Shown here: positions 7,423 to 14,460 of the stretch, piece by piece
Layout: the number at the start of each line of letters is the position of its first letter
Numbering within the stretch: the first letter of the stretch is position 1
Origin: Flavobacterium sp. UBA6203
Lineage (GTDB): Bacteria; Bacteroidota; Bacteroidia; Flavobacteriales; Flavobacteriaceae
Assembly (NCBI GenBank): GCA_002421645.1
Contig: DIST01000044.1
Location: 1-22,902, forward strand
Direction of reading: 5' to 3'
DNA length: 22,902 nt
Notes under the pieces: generated by a model
The model's input: the letters and a program-made list of their open reading frames with translations, nothing else
Told to the model about the DNA's origin: nothing
Databases searched by the model: none
Position numbers and translations under genes: made by a program

Positions 7423-8214
7423 TTGAAACATTTGATTTCCTACACAATTTATAAAAACGAAACCAGTACCGAATGGGTGACTTTTGTTCATGGAGCAGGA
7501 GGAAGTTCGTCTATATGGTTCAAGCAAATTCGCGATTTTCAGAAGCATTTTAATGTGTTGTTATTGGATTTGCGCGGTCATGGAAATTCAAAAGACCAAT
7601 TGAAATCGGCATTAAAACAGAAATATACCTTTAAAGCCATAGCCGAAGACATTGTTGAGGTTATCGATTTTTTAAAGATTGAATCTTCGCATTTTGTTGG
7701 GATTTCTTTAGGTTCCATCGTTATTCGCCAATTGGCAGAAATGCATCCCGAACGCGTAAAAAGCATGATTTTAGGTGGCGCCATTTTAAAAATGAATTTC
7801 CGTTCGCAAGTCTTAATGCGATTGGGAAATATGTTTAAATATGTGTTGCCATATTTGGTGTTGTACAAGTTTTTTGCCTTTGTAATTATGCCAAAAAAGA
7901 ATCACAAACAATCACGTTTGTTGTTCATTAACGAAGCGAAGAAGTTGTACCAAAAAGAATTCATCAAATGGTTCAAACTCACAGCCGAAATTAACCCAGT
8001 ATTACGTTGGTTCCGCCAAAAAGAACTGAATATTCCAACACTTTACGTCATGGGCGAAGAAGATTATATGTTTTTACCTTCCGTAAAGCAAGTCGTTGCC
8101 AATCATGTTAAAACCGCCGAACTTTTCATCATTCAAAACTGCGGTCATGTGGTAAATGTAGAACAACCAGTAGTTTTTAATGATGCGGTGATTGGGTATT
8201 TGAAAAGAAAGTAG
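7423..8214 (+). CDS. Alpha/beta-fold hydrolase
   Basis: Cytoplasmic serine hydrolase of 263 residues with an intact catalytic set. The oxyanion region is VHGAGGSSSIW (His23-Gly24), the nucleophile elbow is GISLG (Ser95), the acid is probably Asp214 in MGEEDYMF, and the base is His242 in NCGHVVNVEQP. The DLRGHGNS segment after strand 4 is typical. A cap region of about 70 residues (130-200), rich in aromatic and basic residues, sits between the core halves. The substrate cannot be predicted. The start is a TTG; an in-frame TGA lies 6 bases upstream and no in-frame ATG precedes the catalytic motifs, so TTG is the only reasonable start. A bidirectional terminator follows. Confidence 0.88.
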   Translation: MKHLISYTIYKNETSTEWVTFVHGAGGSSSIWFKQIRDFQKHFNVLLLDLRGHGNSKDQLKSALKQKYTFKAIAEDIVEVIDFLKIESSHFVGISLGSIVIRQLAEMHPERVKSMILGGAILKMNFRSQVLMRLGNMFKYVLPYLVLYKFFAFVIMPKKNHKQSRLLFINEAKKLYQKEFIKWFKLTAEINPVLRWFRQKELNIPTLYVMGEEDYMFLPSVKQVVANHVKTAELFIIQNCGHVVNVEQPVVFNDAVIGYLKRK

Positions 8215-8259
8215 GTTGATTTATAATATAGTTTCATTAGTAAAAATCAATATAAAAAC

Positions 8260-8335
8260 AAAAAACTCCGATTTGCATCGGAGTGATTTTTTCTAAACTA
8301 ACCCTAACTAAATGAGAATTTTATTCTTATTACAG
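8260..8335 (-). ncRNA. Candidate small RNA of about 75 nt, possibly phosphate-controlled
   Basis: On the minus strand, after a promoter-like stretch with three 11-bp repeats, an RNA starting near 8334 would carry a small hairpin (AGAAT-AAA-ATTCT), an unpaired TTAG-rich segment (TTTAGTTAGGGTTAGTTTAG), and end in the hairpin ACTCCGAT-GCAA-ATCGGAGT (8265-8284) followed by a T-run (TTTTTTG). No ORF of useful length lies in it. The existence of a transcript is inferred from promoter plus terminator spacing. Confidence 0.4.
8265..8292. terminator. Bidirectional terminator
   Basis: A perfect 8-bp stem ACTCCGAT/ATCGGAGT with a 4-nt loop (8265-8284). It has TTTTTT downstream on the plus strand (8287-8292) and a matching A-run upstream (8260-8265) that gives a T-run on the minus strand. 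It ends the hydrolase gene and would also end the proposed minus-strand small RNA. Confidence 0.85.
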
Positions 8336-8337
8336 TG

Positions 8338-8396
8338 CAAATATCTTACCTTTTTTTGAATTGTAATGTTAAGGTTATGTTATTCTTATGTTATTG
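8338..8396 (-). promoter_or_regulatory. Pho-box-like triple direct repeat with promoter, pointing to the minus strand
   Basis: On the plus strand ATGTTA occurs at 8366, 8377 and 8388, exactly 11 bp apart. On the minus strand this reads TAACAT-N5-TAACAT-N5-TAACAT, the layout of PhoB/PhoP boxes (short repeats at an 11-bp period). About 20 bp downstream lies GATATTTG (8338-8345), one base off TAnnTTTG, so the last repeat would sit at the -33 position. The regulator is inferred from the geometry only. Confidence 0.45.
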
Positions 8397-8467
8397 ATTA
8401 TTAAATTTTTACGAAAAAAGTTTTTTACTAAATATTAAATTACAAAAATCATTCTTTTTTTATTTTG

Positions 8468-8505
8468 ATTTATAAAAAGCGTTTTGATTCGTATTTTTTA
8501 TAAAT
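8468..8505. repeat. Inverted repeat, 11-bp arms
   Basis: ATTTATAAAAA at 8468-8478 and its exact complement TTTTTATAAAT at 8495-8505, with 16 bases between. It is purely A/T in the arms, so it could arise by chance in this AT-rich gap. No function is assigned. Confidence 0.4.
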
Positions 8506-8563
8506 TTTGTATTAGAAAGTAATTTCTATTAGTAGTAAAATACTATTGTTTTATTTGTAATTA

Positions 8564-8579
8564 ATTCAAAATTTTGAAT
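8564..8579. promoter_or_regulatory. Perfect 16-bp palindrome upstream of icmF
   Basis: ATTCAAAATTTTGAAT is a perfect dyad ending 56 bp before the icmF start codon. A weak -7 candidate TAAATTGC lies at 8601-8608, which would place the palindrome near -33 and upstream. It is a possible operator. The rest of 8400-8635 is very AT-rich and shows nothing else clear. Confidence 0.35.
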
Positions 8580-8635
8580 GGAATAAAATTATTAAATTCG
8601 TAAATTGCACCCTTTAAAACGAATAAAAATTACAG

Positions 8636-11600
8636 ATGGAACTACAAACTCCTTATATTCCTAAAAATAAAGTAAGAATTGTGACCGCAGCGTCACTTTT
8701 TGATGGACATGATGCAGCCATTAATATCATGCGTAGAATTATTCAAGCTACAGGTGTTGAGGTAATTCACCTTGGACATGATAGAAGTGTGGAAGAAGTA
8801 GTAAATACGGCTATCCAAGAAGATGCGAATGCGATTGCAATGACGTCTTACCAAGGAGGTCATAACGAATATTTCAAATATATGTACGATTTGCTTAAGG
8901 AAAAAGGAGCAGGTCACATCAAAATATTTGGTGGAGGTGGAGGTGTAATTTTACCTTCTGAAATTTCAGAATTACACGAATACGGAATCGAAAGAATTTA
9001 TTCTCCAGATGATGGTCGTGCCATGGGATTACAAGGGATGATTAACGATTTAGTACAACGTTCCGATTATCCAATTGGTGATAAACTTACGGGAGAATTA
9101 TCGCATATCGAAGAGAAAAACCCAACGGCAATTGCAAGATTAATTTCTGCAGCTGAGAATTTTCCAGAAATTGCAAAATCGGTTTTTGATGAAATTCACC
9201 AAAAGAATGAAACATCAAAAATTCCAGTTTTAGGAATTACAGGAACGGGTGGTGCTGGAAAATCATCTTTAGTAGACGAATTAGTACTTCGTTTTTTAAT
9301 TGATTTTCCAGAGAAAACCATCGGATTAATTTCGGTTGACCCATCAAAACGTAAAACGGGAGGTGCTTTGTTAGGTGATAGAATTCGTATGAATGCCATC
9401 AATAACTCACGTGTTTACATGCGTTCGTTAGCAACTCGTCAATCAAATTTAGCGTTATCAAAATATGTAGCAGAAGCGATTCAAGTGTTGAAAGCAGCAA
9501 AATACGATTTAATTGTATTAGAAACTTCAGGAATTGGACAATCAGATACAGAAATTATGGACCATTCTGATGTTTCGTTATATGTAATGACGCCAGAATT
9601 TGGAGCAGCAACTCAGTTGGAAAAAATCGATATGTTAGATTTTGCTGATTTAGTAGCATTGAATAAATTCGACAAACGTGGTGCATTAGATGCAATTCGT
9701 GATGTAAAAAAACAGTACCAACGCAATCATAATTTGTGGGATGTAGATACCGATAAAATGCCAATTTTTGGAACTATCGCGTCGCAATTCAACGATCCAG
9801 GAATGAACACGCTTTACAAATCTATCATGGATAAGATTGTTGAGAAAACAGGAGCCGATTTAAAATCGACTTTTGAAATTACGCGTGAAATGAGCGAGAA
9901 AATTTTCGTAATTCCGCCACACAGAACGCGTTATTTATCTGAGATTGCAGAAAACAATAGAAAATACGATGAAACAGCGCTTTCTCAAGTAGAAGTAGCT
10001 CAAAAATTATACGGAATTTTCAAAACAGTTGAATCAGTTAATGGAAATGTACCGCAATTAGACAAAGCTGGAATTGTTGAAAGTTCTTTAAAAATTACTG
10101 CTGATAACAAAGATTTCGTTTCGTTATTAACTAAAGAATTCGACCGAGTAAAAATGAATTTGGATCCATACAATTGGGAAATCATTTTAACTTGGGACGA
10201 AAAAGTAAACAAATACAAAAATCCGGTTTACAGTTTCAAAGTTCGTGATAAAGAAATTAAAATTGAAACACATACCGAATCGTTATCGCATTCACAAATT
10301 CCAAAAGTTGCCTTACCAAAATACCAAGCTTGGGGCGATATCTTAAAATGGAATTTACAAGAAAACGTACCAGGAGAATTCCCATTCGCATCGGGATTAT
10401 ATCCATTCAAGCGTGAAGGAGAAGATCCAACACGTATGTTTGCAGGAGAAGGAGGGCCAGAAAGAACGAATCGTCGTTTCCATTATGTGTCTTTGGGAAT
10501 GCCAGCAAAACGTTTATCAACAGCTTTCGACTCAGTAACCTTATACGGAAATGACCCAGACCATAGACCCGATATTTATGGTAAAATTGGTAATGCGGGA
10601 GTTTCTATTTGTTGTTTAGACGATGCTAAAAAATTATACTCAGGTTTCGATTTGAGTCACCCAGCAACTTCAGTTTCCATGACAATTAACGGTCCAGCCC
10701 CAATGTTATTAGGATTCTTCATGAATGCTGCTATCGACCAAAATTGTGAGAAATACATCAAAGAACACGGTTTAGAAGCAGAGGTTGAGAAAAAGAAAAA
10801 AGAATTGTACGACGATAAAGGTTTAGAGCGTCCAAGATATAACGGAGAATTACCTGAAGGAAACAATGGTTTAGGTTTGTTGCTTTTAGGAGTAACGGGA
10901 GACCAAGTGTTGCCAGCAGATGTTTACCAAGATATCAAAGTGAAAACGTTAGCACAAGTTCGTGGAACGGTTCAAGCAGATATATTAAAAGAAGACCAAG
11001 CACAAAATACGTGTATTTTCTCAACGGAGTTTGCATTACGTTTGATGGGAGATGTTCAAGAATATTTCATCAAGCAAAATGTTCGTAACTTCTATTCGGT
11101 TTCGATTTCAGGTTATCACATTGCTGAAGCGGGAGCTAATCCAATAACGCAGTTAGCGTTTACGTTAGCGAATGGATTCACTTATGTAGAATATTATTTA
11201 AGTAGAGGAATGAACATCAATGACTTTGGTCCGAATTTATCGTTCTTCTTTTCAAACGGAATTGATCCTGAATATGCAGTAATTGGTCGAGTGGCACGTA
11301 AAATTTGGGCAAAAGCCTTGAAAAACAAATACGGAGCTAACGAAAGAGCTCAAATGTTGAAATACCACATTCAAACTTCGGGTCGTTCATTACACGCGCA
11401 AGAGATTGATTTTAATGATATTCGTACGACTTTACAAGCGTTATATGCTATTTATGATAACTGTAACTCGTTGCATACCAATGCTTATGATGAAGCCATT
11501 ACGACTCCAACAGAAGAATCAGTACGTCGTGCGATGGCAATTCAGTTAATTATTAATAAAGAATTGGGTTTAGCGAAAAACGAAAACCCAATCCAAGGTT

Positions 11601-12061
11601 CATTTATCATTGAAGAATTAACTGATTTAGTAGAAGAAGCGGTTTTAGCTGAATTTGATAGAATTACTGAAAGAGGAGGAGTTCTTGGTGCAATGGAAAC
11701 GATGTATCAAAGAAGTAAAATTCAAGAAGAATCGTTGTATTACGAAACTTTGAAACATACGGGAGAATTCCCAATTATTGGGGTAAATACCTTTTTGAGT
11801 TCAAAAGGTTCACCAACGGTTATTCCAGCAGAAGTAATTCGTGCAACAGAAGAGGAAAAACAATTCCAAATTCAAACATTAGAGAATTTACACCAAGCAA
11901 AAGCAAAAGAGGTTGAAAATCAAATCAATATCATTCAAAATGCAGCGATTCAAAATCAAAACATTTTTGAAAAATTGATGGATGCAGCCAAGGTGTGTTC
12001 GTTAGGACAAATCACAAGTGCATTGTTTGAGGTGGGTGGACAATATCGAAGAAATATGTAA
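8636..12061 (+). CDS. icmF: Fused isobutyryl-CoA mutase (IcmF)
   Basis: Adenosylcobalamin-dependent enzyme that interconverts isobutyryl-CoA and n-butyryl-CoA, with its G-protein chaperone built in. Domain order over 1141 residues: B12-binding domain (about 1-150, with DGHDAA at 23-28 carrying the cobalt-ligand His25, then SYQGGHNEY and GGGGGVI); a MeaB-like GTPase (about 190-430, P-loop GTGGAGKSS at 203-211, [13 protein letters not shown] at 343-346); and the mutase barrel (from about 575). Phe602 in RMFAGEGG and Gln790 in [11 protein letters not shown] take the places of the Tyr and Arg that mark methylmalonyl-CoA mutase, from recalled alignment, which supports IcmF rather than MCM. The gene stands alone between a 421-bp gap and a strong terminator. 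Confidence 0.92.
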   Translation: MELQTPYIPKNKVRIVTAASLFDGHDAAINIMRRIIQATGVEVIHLGHDRSVEEVVNTAIQEDANAIAMTSYQGGHNEYFKYMYDLLKEKGAGHIKIFGGGGGVILPSEISELHEYGIERIYSPDDGRAMGLQGMINDLVQRSDYPIGDKLTGELSHIEEKNPTAIARLISAAENFPEIAKSVFDEIHQKNETSKIPVLGITGTGGAGKSSLVDELVLRFLIDFPEKTIGLISVDPSKRKTGGALLGDRIRMNAINNSRVYMRSLATRQSNLALSKYVAEAIQVLKAAKYDLIVLETSGIGQSDTEIMDHSDVSLYVMTPEFGAATQLEKIDMLDFADLVALNKFDKRGALDAIRDVKKQYQRNHNLWDVDTDKMPIFGTIASQFNDPGMNTLYKSIMDKIVEKTGADLKSTFEITREMSEKIFVIPPHRTRYLSEIAENNRKYDETALSQVEVAQKLYGIFKTVESVNGNVPQLDKAGIVESSLKITADNKDFVSLLTKEFDRVKMNLDPYNWEIILTWDEKVNKYKNPVYSFKVRDKEIKIETHTESLSHSQIPKVALPKYQAWGDILKWNLQENVPGEFPFASGLYPFKREGEDPTRMFAGEGGPERTNRRFHYVSLGMPAKRLSTAFDSVTLYGNDPDHRPDIYGKIGNAGVSICCLDDAKKLYSGFDLSHPATSVSMTINGPAPMLLGFFMNAAIDQNCEKYIKEHGLEAEVEKKKKELYDDKGLERPRYNGELPEGNNGLGLLLLGVTGDQVLPADVYQDIKVKTLAQVRGTVQADILKEDQAQNTCIFSTEFALRLMGDVQEYFIKQNVRNFYSVSISGYHIAEAGANPITQLAFTLANGFTYVEYYLSRGMNINDFGPNLSFFFSNGIDPEYAVIGRVARKIWAKALKNKYGANERAQMLKYHIQTSGRSLHAQEIDFNDIRTTLQALYAIYDNCNSLHTNAYDEAITTPTEESVRRAMAIQLIINKELGLAKNENPIQGSFIIEELTDLVEEAVLAEFDRITERGGVLGAMETMYQRSKIQEESLYYETLKHTGEFPIIGVNTFLSSKGSPTVIPAEVIRATEEEKQFQIQTLENLHQAKAKEVENQINIIQNAAIQNQNIFEKLMDAAKVCSLGQITSALFEVGGQYRRNM

Positions 12062-12084
12062 AATTTCAAAATATATTAAATCTA

Positions 12085-12111
12085 AAACCTTCCTTTTTGG
12101 AAGGTTTTTTT
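12085..12111 (+). terminator. Terminator after icmF
   Basis: Arms AAACCTTCC and GGAAGGTTT with a 5-T loop (12085-12107), followed by a T-run to 12111. It lies 24 bp after the icmF stop and immediately before the next gene. Confidence 0.85.
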
Positions 12112-12122
12112 ATTTTTGACAC

Positions 12123-12599
12123 ATGAAACCAACAATCAAAACCTTTCCAACAACAAAATTCATCGGAATGAATAGTCGATTTTCGTATTCAGATTATCGA
12201 ATAGGGGAATTATGGGGAAAATTTATGCCTAGGCGAAATGAAATTCAAAATGTGATAGGTGCCGATTTATTTAATATTCAAATCAATCCAGAAAATTTTG
12301 ATTTCAATCCACAAACTGAATTTGTAAAATGGGCTGCGGTTCCTGTAACAGATTTTGATTTTCTTCCCGAAGGAATGCAGTCATTAATTGTTGAGGAAGG
12401 TTTGTATGCTGTTTTCAATCATATTGGAGATGCTTCAAAAGCAAGAGAAACATTTGGTTATATTTTTGGTGTTTGGTTGCCAAATTCCGAATATGAATTA
12501 GATAATCGTCCTCAATTTGAAATTTTAGGAGAAAAATACAAAAATAACGCTCCTGATTCTGAAGAGGAAATTTGGATTCCTATCAAAAAGAGAATTTAA
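12123..12599 (+). CDS. GyrI-like small-molecule-binding domain protein
   Basis: A 158-residue stand-alone version of the GyrI/AraC effector-binding domain, the ligand pocket found at the C-terminus of Rob- and BmrR-type regulators. Supporting parts are the internal two-fold pattern (a KFIGMNSRFSY strand near the N-terminus and GLYAVFNHIGDASKARETFGYIFGVWLP near residues 100-125) and the closing FEILGEKYK...EEEIWIPIKKRI, typical of this fold. There is no helix-turn-helix, so it is not itself a DNA-binding regulator. It may sequester or hydrolyse small molecules; the ligand is unknown. Its stop codon overlaps the stop of the opposite gene on the four bases TTAA at 12596-12599. Confidence 0.8.
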   Translation: MKPTIKTFPTTKFIGMNSRFSYSDYRIGELWGKFMPRRNEIQNVIGADLFNIQINPENFDFNPQTEFVKWAAVPVTDFDFLPEGMQSLIVEEGLYAVFNHIGDASKARETFGYIFGVWLPNSEYELDNRPQFEILGEKYKNNAPDSEEEIWIPIKKRI

Positions 12600-12967
12600 T
12601 ATTCGCCATCCACATAAAACCATTTTCCATCTTCTAATTTAAAAGTCGAGTGTTCGTAATGCACTTGAGCTTTTAAATTTTCGTCTAAATAATAGGCTTT
12701 GAAGGTTACTGTAGTTTCGGTTAAAGCTAAAACTTCTAATTTTAGCCATTTGTTAGCTTGACTCCAAGCTAAGATGTCTTTTTTATTATGGAGCCTGCGT
12801 TTTGAAATATGAGTTGTATTTACCAAATAATCAGCGGCACCTGTCGCAAAAGCGCTGTAACGAGAACGCATTAATTTTTCTGCTGTTGGAGCATTAGCAA
12901 TTCCTTTAATATAAGGTTCGCAACAATCTTGAAAAGGAATAGGATTTCCGCAATAACAATTCGGCAT
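12596..12967 (-). CDS. YchJ-like SEC-C motif protein (UPF0225)
   Basis: A 123-residue protein with an N-terminal SEC-C zinc-binding motif, CYCGNPIPFQDCCEPY (Cys4, Cys6, Cys15, Cys16), followed by PTAEKLMRSRYSAFATGAADYLVNTTH, the hallmark of the YchJ/UPF0225 family, and an NTF2-like strand region ending KWFYVDGEY. Enterobacterial YchJ carries a second SEC-C motif at the C-terminus; here it is absent. The function of the family is not settled. The gene starts 3 bp after the stop of a 46-residue basic protein, with which it should form a small operon, and converges tail-to-tail on the GyrI-like gene. Confidence 0.88.
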   Translation of the reverse strand: MPNCYCGNPIPFQDCCEPYIKGIANAPTAEKLMRSRYSAFATGAADYLVNTTHISKRRLHNKKDILAWSQANKWLKLEVLALTETTVTFKAYYLDENLKAQVHYEHSTFKLEDGKWFYVDGEY

Positions 12968-12970
12968 AAA

Positions 12971-13111
12971 TTATTGTTTAGATTCATTGAACTTTCTAGT
13001 AATCTCTTTCAATTTTTCGGCACGAGCATTCTTTTTAGCTTTTTCTTTTGCTTGCTCTTTGTGCAATTTGTCGTTGTGTGCTTTTATGTTTTTTGGATTA
13101 TTTCTTCCCAT
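12971..13111 (-). CDS. Small basic Lys-rich protein, 46 residues
   Basis: Reading from the ATG at 13111: MGRNNPKNIKAHNDKLHKEQ, then AKEKAKKNARAEKLKEITRK, then FNESKQ and a stop. It is highly charged and predicted all-helical, with no signal peptide. I do not recognise a named family. A TATCTTTG -7 box 22 bp upstream of the ATG and the 3-bp gap to the YchJ-like gene argue that it is a real gene and the first of a two-gene operon. The composition (12 Lys, many Asn/Glu) suggests a nucleic-acid- or ribosome-associated peptide, which is inference only. Confidence 0.65.
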   Translation of the reverse strand: MGRNNPKNIKAHNDKLHKEQAKEKAKKNARAEKLKEITRKFNESKQ

Positions 13112-13133
13112 TTTACAAGCTTTTTTGAAGTTT

Positions 13134-13141
13134 CAAAGATA
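13134..13141 (-). promoter_or_regulatory. -7 box of the small basic protein/YchJ operon
   Basis: TATCTTTG on the minus strand is a perfect TAnnTTTG match placed 22 bp before the ATG at 13111. No TTG was seen at the usual -33 spacing. Confidence 0.5.
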
Positions 13142-13218
13142 CGAAAATAAAGTGTGATAAATTTTTGGCACAACAATTGGTTATGATTAGATAGGAAATA
13201 ATTTAAAACTCAAAGATT

Positions 13219-13737
13219 ATGAAGAAAATTACTTTATTGATAGCTTTTATCGGGATGATAACACTTCAAAGTTGTACAGTTAATGAAGTTCGAGATGATT
13301 ATGATAGTGATACTATAAGTGAAGTTTTTGAATATACTAATGTTGACTTAACTTATGCAAATGGATATTCGGCTTTATTAGCATATCCACACGTCACTTA
13401 TACATCTGATATGGTTTTGGTTTATCGTTTGGTGGGTTATGGTGCTGATGGAGATGTTTGGAAATTATTACCTGAAACCTATTATTTTGATGATGGTACT
13501 TTAGATTTTGGATATAGAAATGATTTTACTCGCTATGACGCACAAGTAAATTTATTTGGATATGATTTACCAGGATTACCTAGTGGAAATAGATTAGATC
13601 AAGTGTTCAGGGTAGTAGTCATTCCAGCTTACGAGAATAACAAATCATCTTCTGGTAAATTTGACTTTGAAGATTATAATTCAGTAAAAGAACATTTTAA
13701 TTTAGATTCTGCTAAAGTAACTAAGATTGAAATGTAA
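13219..13737 (+). CDS. Exported lipoprotein of unknown function
   Basis: A 172-residue protein with an SPII signal peptide, MKKITLLIAFIGMITLQSC, with Cys19 as the lipid-bearing residue. The mature part is acidic and rich in Tyr and Asp (VRDDYDSDTISEVFEYTN, ALLAYPHVTY, LVYRLVGYGADGDVWKLLPE, YYFDDGTLDFGYRNDF), predicted mostly beta. Small lipoproteins of this look are common in Flavobacteria; I cannot name a family. It is likely anchored in the outer membrane. It stands alone, with a terminator right after the stop. Confidence 0.8.
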   Translation: MKKITLLIAFIGMITLQSCTVNEVRDDYDSDTISEVFEYTNVDLTYANGYSALLAYPHVTYTSDMVLVYRLVGYGADGDVWKLLPETYYFDDGTLDFGYRNDFTRYDAQVNLFGYDLPGLPSGNRLDQVFRVVVIPAYENNKSSSGKFDFEDYNSVKEHFNLDSAKVTKIEM

Positions 13738-13747
13738 ATAAAACATA

Positions 13748-13777
13748 AGAGCTATCAAACCGGATAGCTCTTTTTTT
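13748..13777 (+). terminator. Terminator after the lipoprotein gene
   Basis: Perfect arms AGAGCTATC and GATAGCTCT with a 6-nt loop (13748-13771), followed by seven T residues to 13777. The T-run touches the stop codon of the convergent gene. In the minus direction the tail is TTATGTTT, so it could weakly serve both genes. Confidence 0.85.
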
Positions 13778-14339
13778 ATACCGATATTTTATCTAACTTT
13801 AAATAACCAATGTGTTTTTCATCTTCTGAAATTACATTGGTTTTTGTTATTTTCAAACGATACTGCGATTTGAATTTATCCAAAAGAATATCTTCAATAT
13901 TATGAATATCATCCACATCGACTCCATATTTATCATCAATATGTGATTCGGCTCCTTTGAAACCATAATGTTTATAAAAAGTAGTTTGCTTCGCTTTTTT
14001 GATAGCTTCGGCTTTTGTTTTAGCAACTACTAATACTTTATAATGATATTCTTCAAATTCTCCTTCTTTGTATCCGCCCAAATTCAAAAAGAATAATTGC
14101 TCTTTTTGTTCTAATTTTTCCTCTTTTGAAACCACTTCGATTGCAAAACCATCAACAAAAGTTACTTTTTGCCAAGCATCAATATGAATTCTTCCTTTTG
14201 CTTCAGGCCAAAAAGCATTCATGTCTGGAATTAATTCTTTTAAACTACTTCCAATGCCAAAAAAGATATCGTGTTGTTCGGTAAAGCGACCTTTTGGGGT
14301 GCAACCTAACATAATCATGTATAAATTTGATGTTTTCAT
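13776..14339 (-). CDS. DUF1543 domain protein
   Basis: A cytoplasmic protein of 187 residues of the DUF1543 family, function unknown. The start is the ATG at 14339 (MKTSNLYMIMLGCTPKGRFTEQHD...), since the family signature YMIMLGCTPKGRFTEQHDIFFGIG begins right there. A longer frame reaches back to 14423 but is only aromatic/Lys-rich translation of an AT-rich promoter region. The IHIDAWQ and LFFLNLGGYKEGEFEEYHYK segments, then a second half with VVAKTKAEAIKKAKQT, suggest two repeats of a small alpha/beta unit. It is divergent from glnN, sharing a 121-bp promoter region. Confidence 0.85.
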   Translation of the reverse strand: MKTSNLYMIMLGCTPKGRFTEQHDIFFGIGSSLKELIPDMNAFWPEAKGRIHIDAWQKVTFVDGFAIEVVSKEEKLEQKEQLFFLNLGGYKEGEFEEYHYKVLVVAKTKAEAIKKAKQTTFYKHYGFKGAESHIDDKYGVDVDDIHNIEDILLDKFKSQYRLKITKTNVISEDEKHIGYLKLDKISV

Positions 14340-14365
14340 AATGTAAAAGTAGTAAAAAATATTTT

Positions 14366-14387
14366 TACCCCTAAAAAAATAGGGGTA
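14366..14387. promoter_or_regulatory. 8-bp inverted repeat in the DUF1543/glnN promoter region
   Basis: TACCCCTA at 14366-14373 and TAGGGGTA at 14380-14387 are exact complements separated by six A residues. It lies upstream of the glnN -33 TTTG and 27 bp upstream of the DUF1543 start, so it may be an operator for either gene. Its left arm contains TTTACCCCTAAA, which recurs at 18315. Confidence 0.4.
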
Positions 14388-14445
14388 TTTGTAAAAATAT
14401 TTAAAAAAGTTATATATTTGCATAACTTTTCAAGGGTATAACTTT
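14388..14445 (+). promoter_or_regulatory. glnN promoter with three half-sites at 16-bp spacing
   Basis: A -7 box TATATTTG (14413-14420) follows a TTTG (14388-14391) by 21 bp. Around it, AAAGTTAT starts at 14406, ATAACTTT at 14422 and ATAACTTT at 14438, exactly 16 bp apart. The first two form a perfect dyad (AAAAGTTAT-N8-ATAACTTTT) centred on the -7 box; the third is a direct repeat in the leader. This arrangement would suit a repressor that blocks glutamine synthetase expression when nitrogen is plentiful. The protein is unknown. Confidence 0.6.
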
Positions 14446-14460
14446 AAACACACACAACTT

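Noticed and set aside
8312..8359. A 15-codon plus-strand frame (MRILFLLQCKYLTFF) after the hydrolase terminator, as a leader peptide
   Set aside because: It has no promoter between the terminator and its ATG and no gene nearby downstream; the minus-strand small RNA explains the region better.
12111..12118. TATTTTTG as a promoter for the GyrI-like gene
   Set aside because: It is the tail of the icmF terminator, only 4 bp from the ATG, and has no TTG at the proper distance. The true promoter or read-through was not identified.
12929..13150. A 73-codon plus-strand frame across the start of the YchJ-like gene
   Set aside because: The translation is Phe-rich low-complexity sequence and mirrors the Lys-rich 46-residue protein on the other strand, which has a promoter and operon context.
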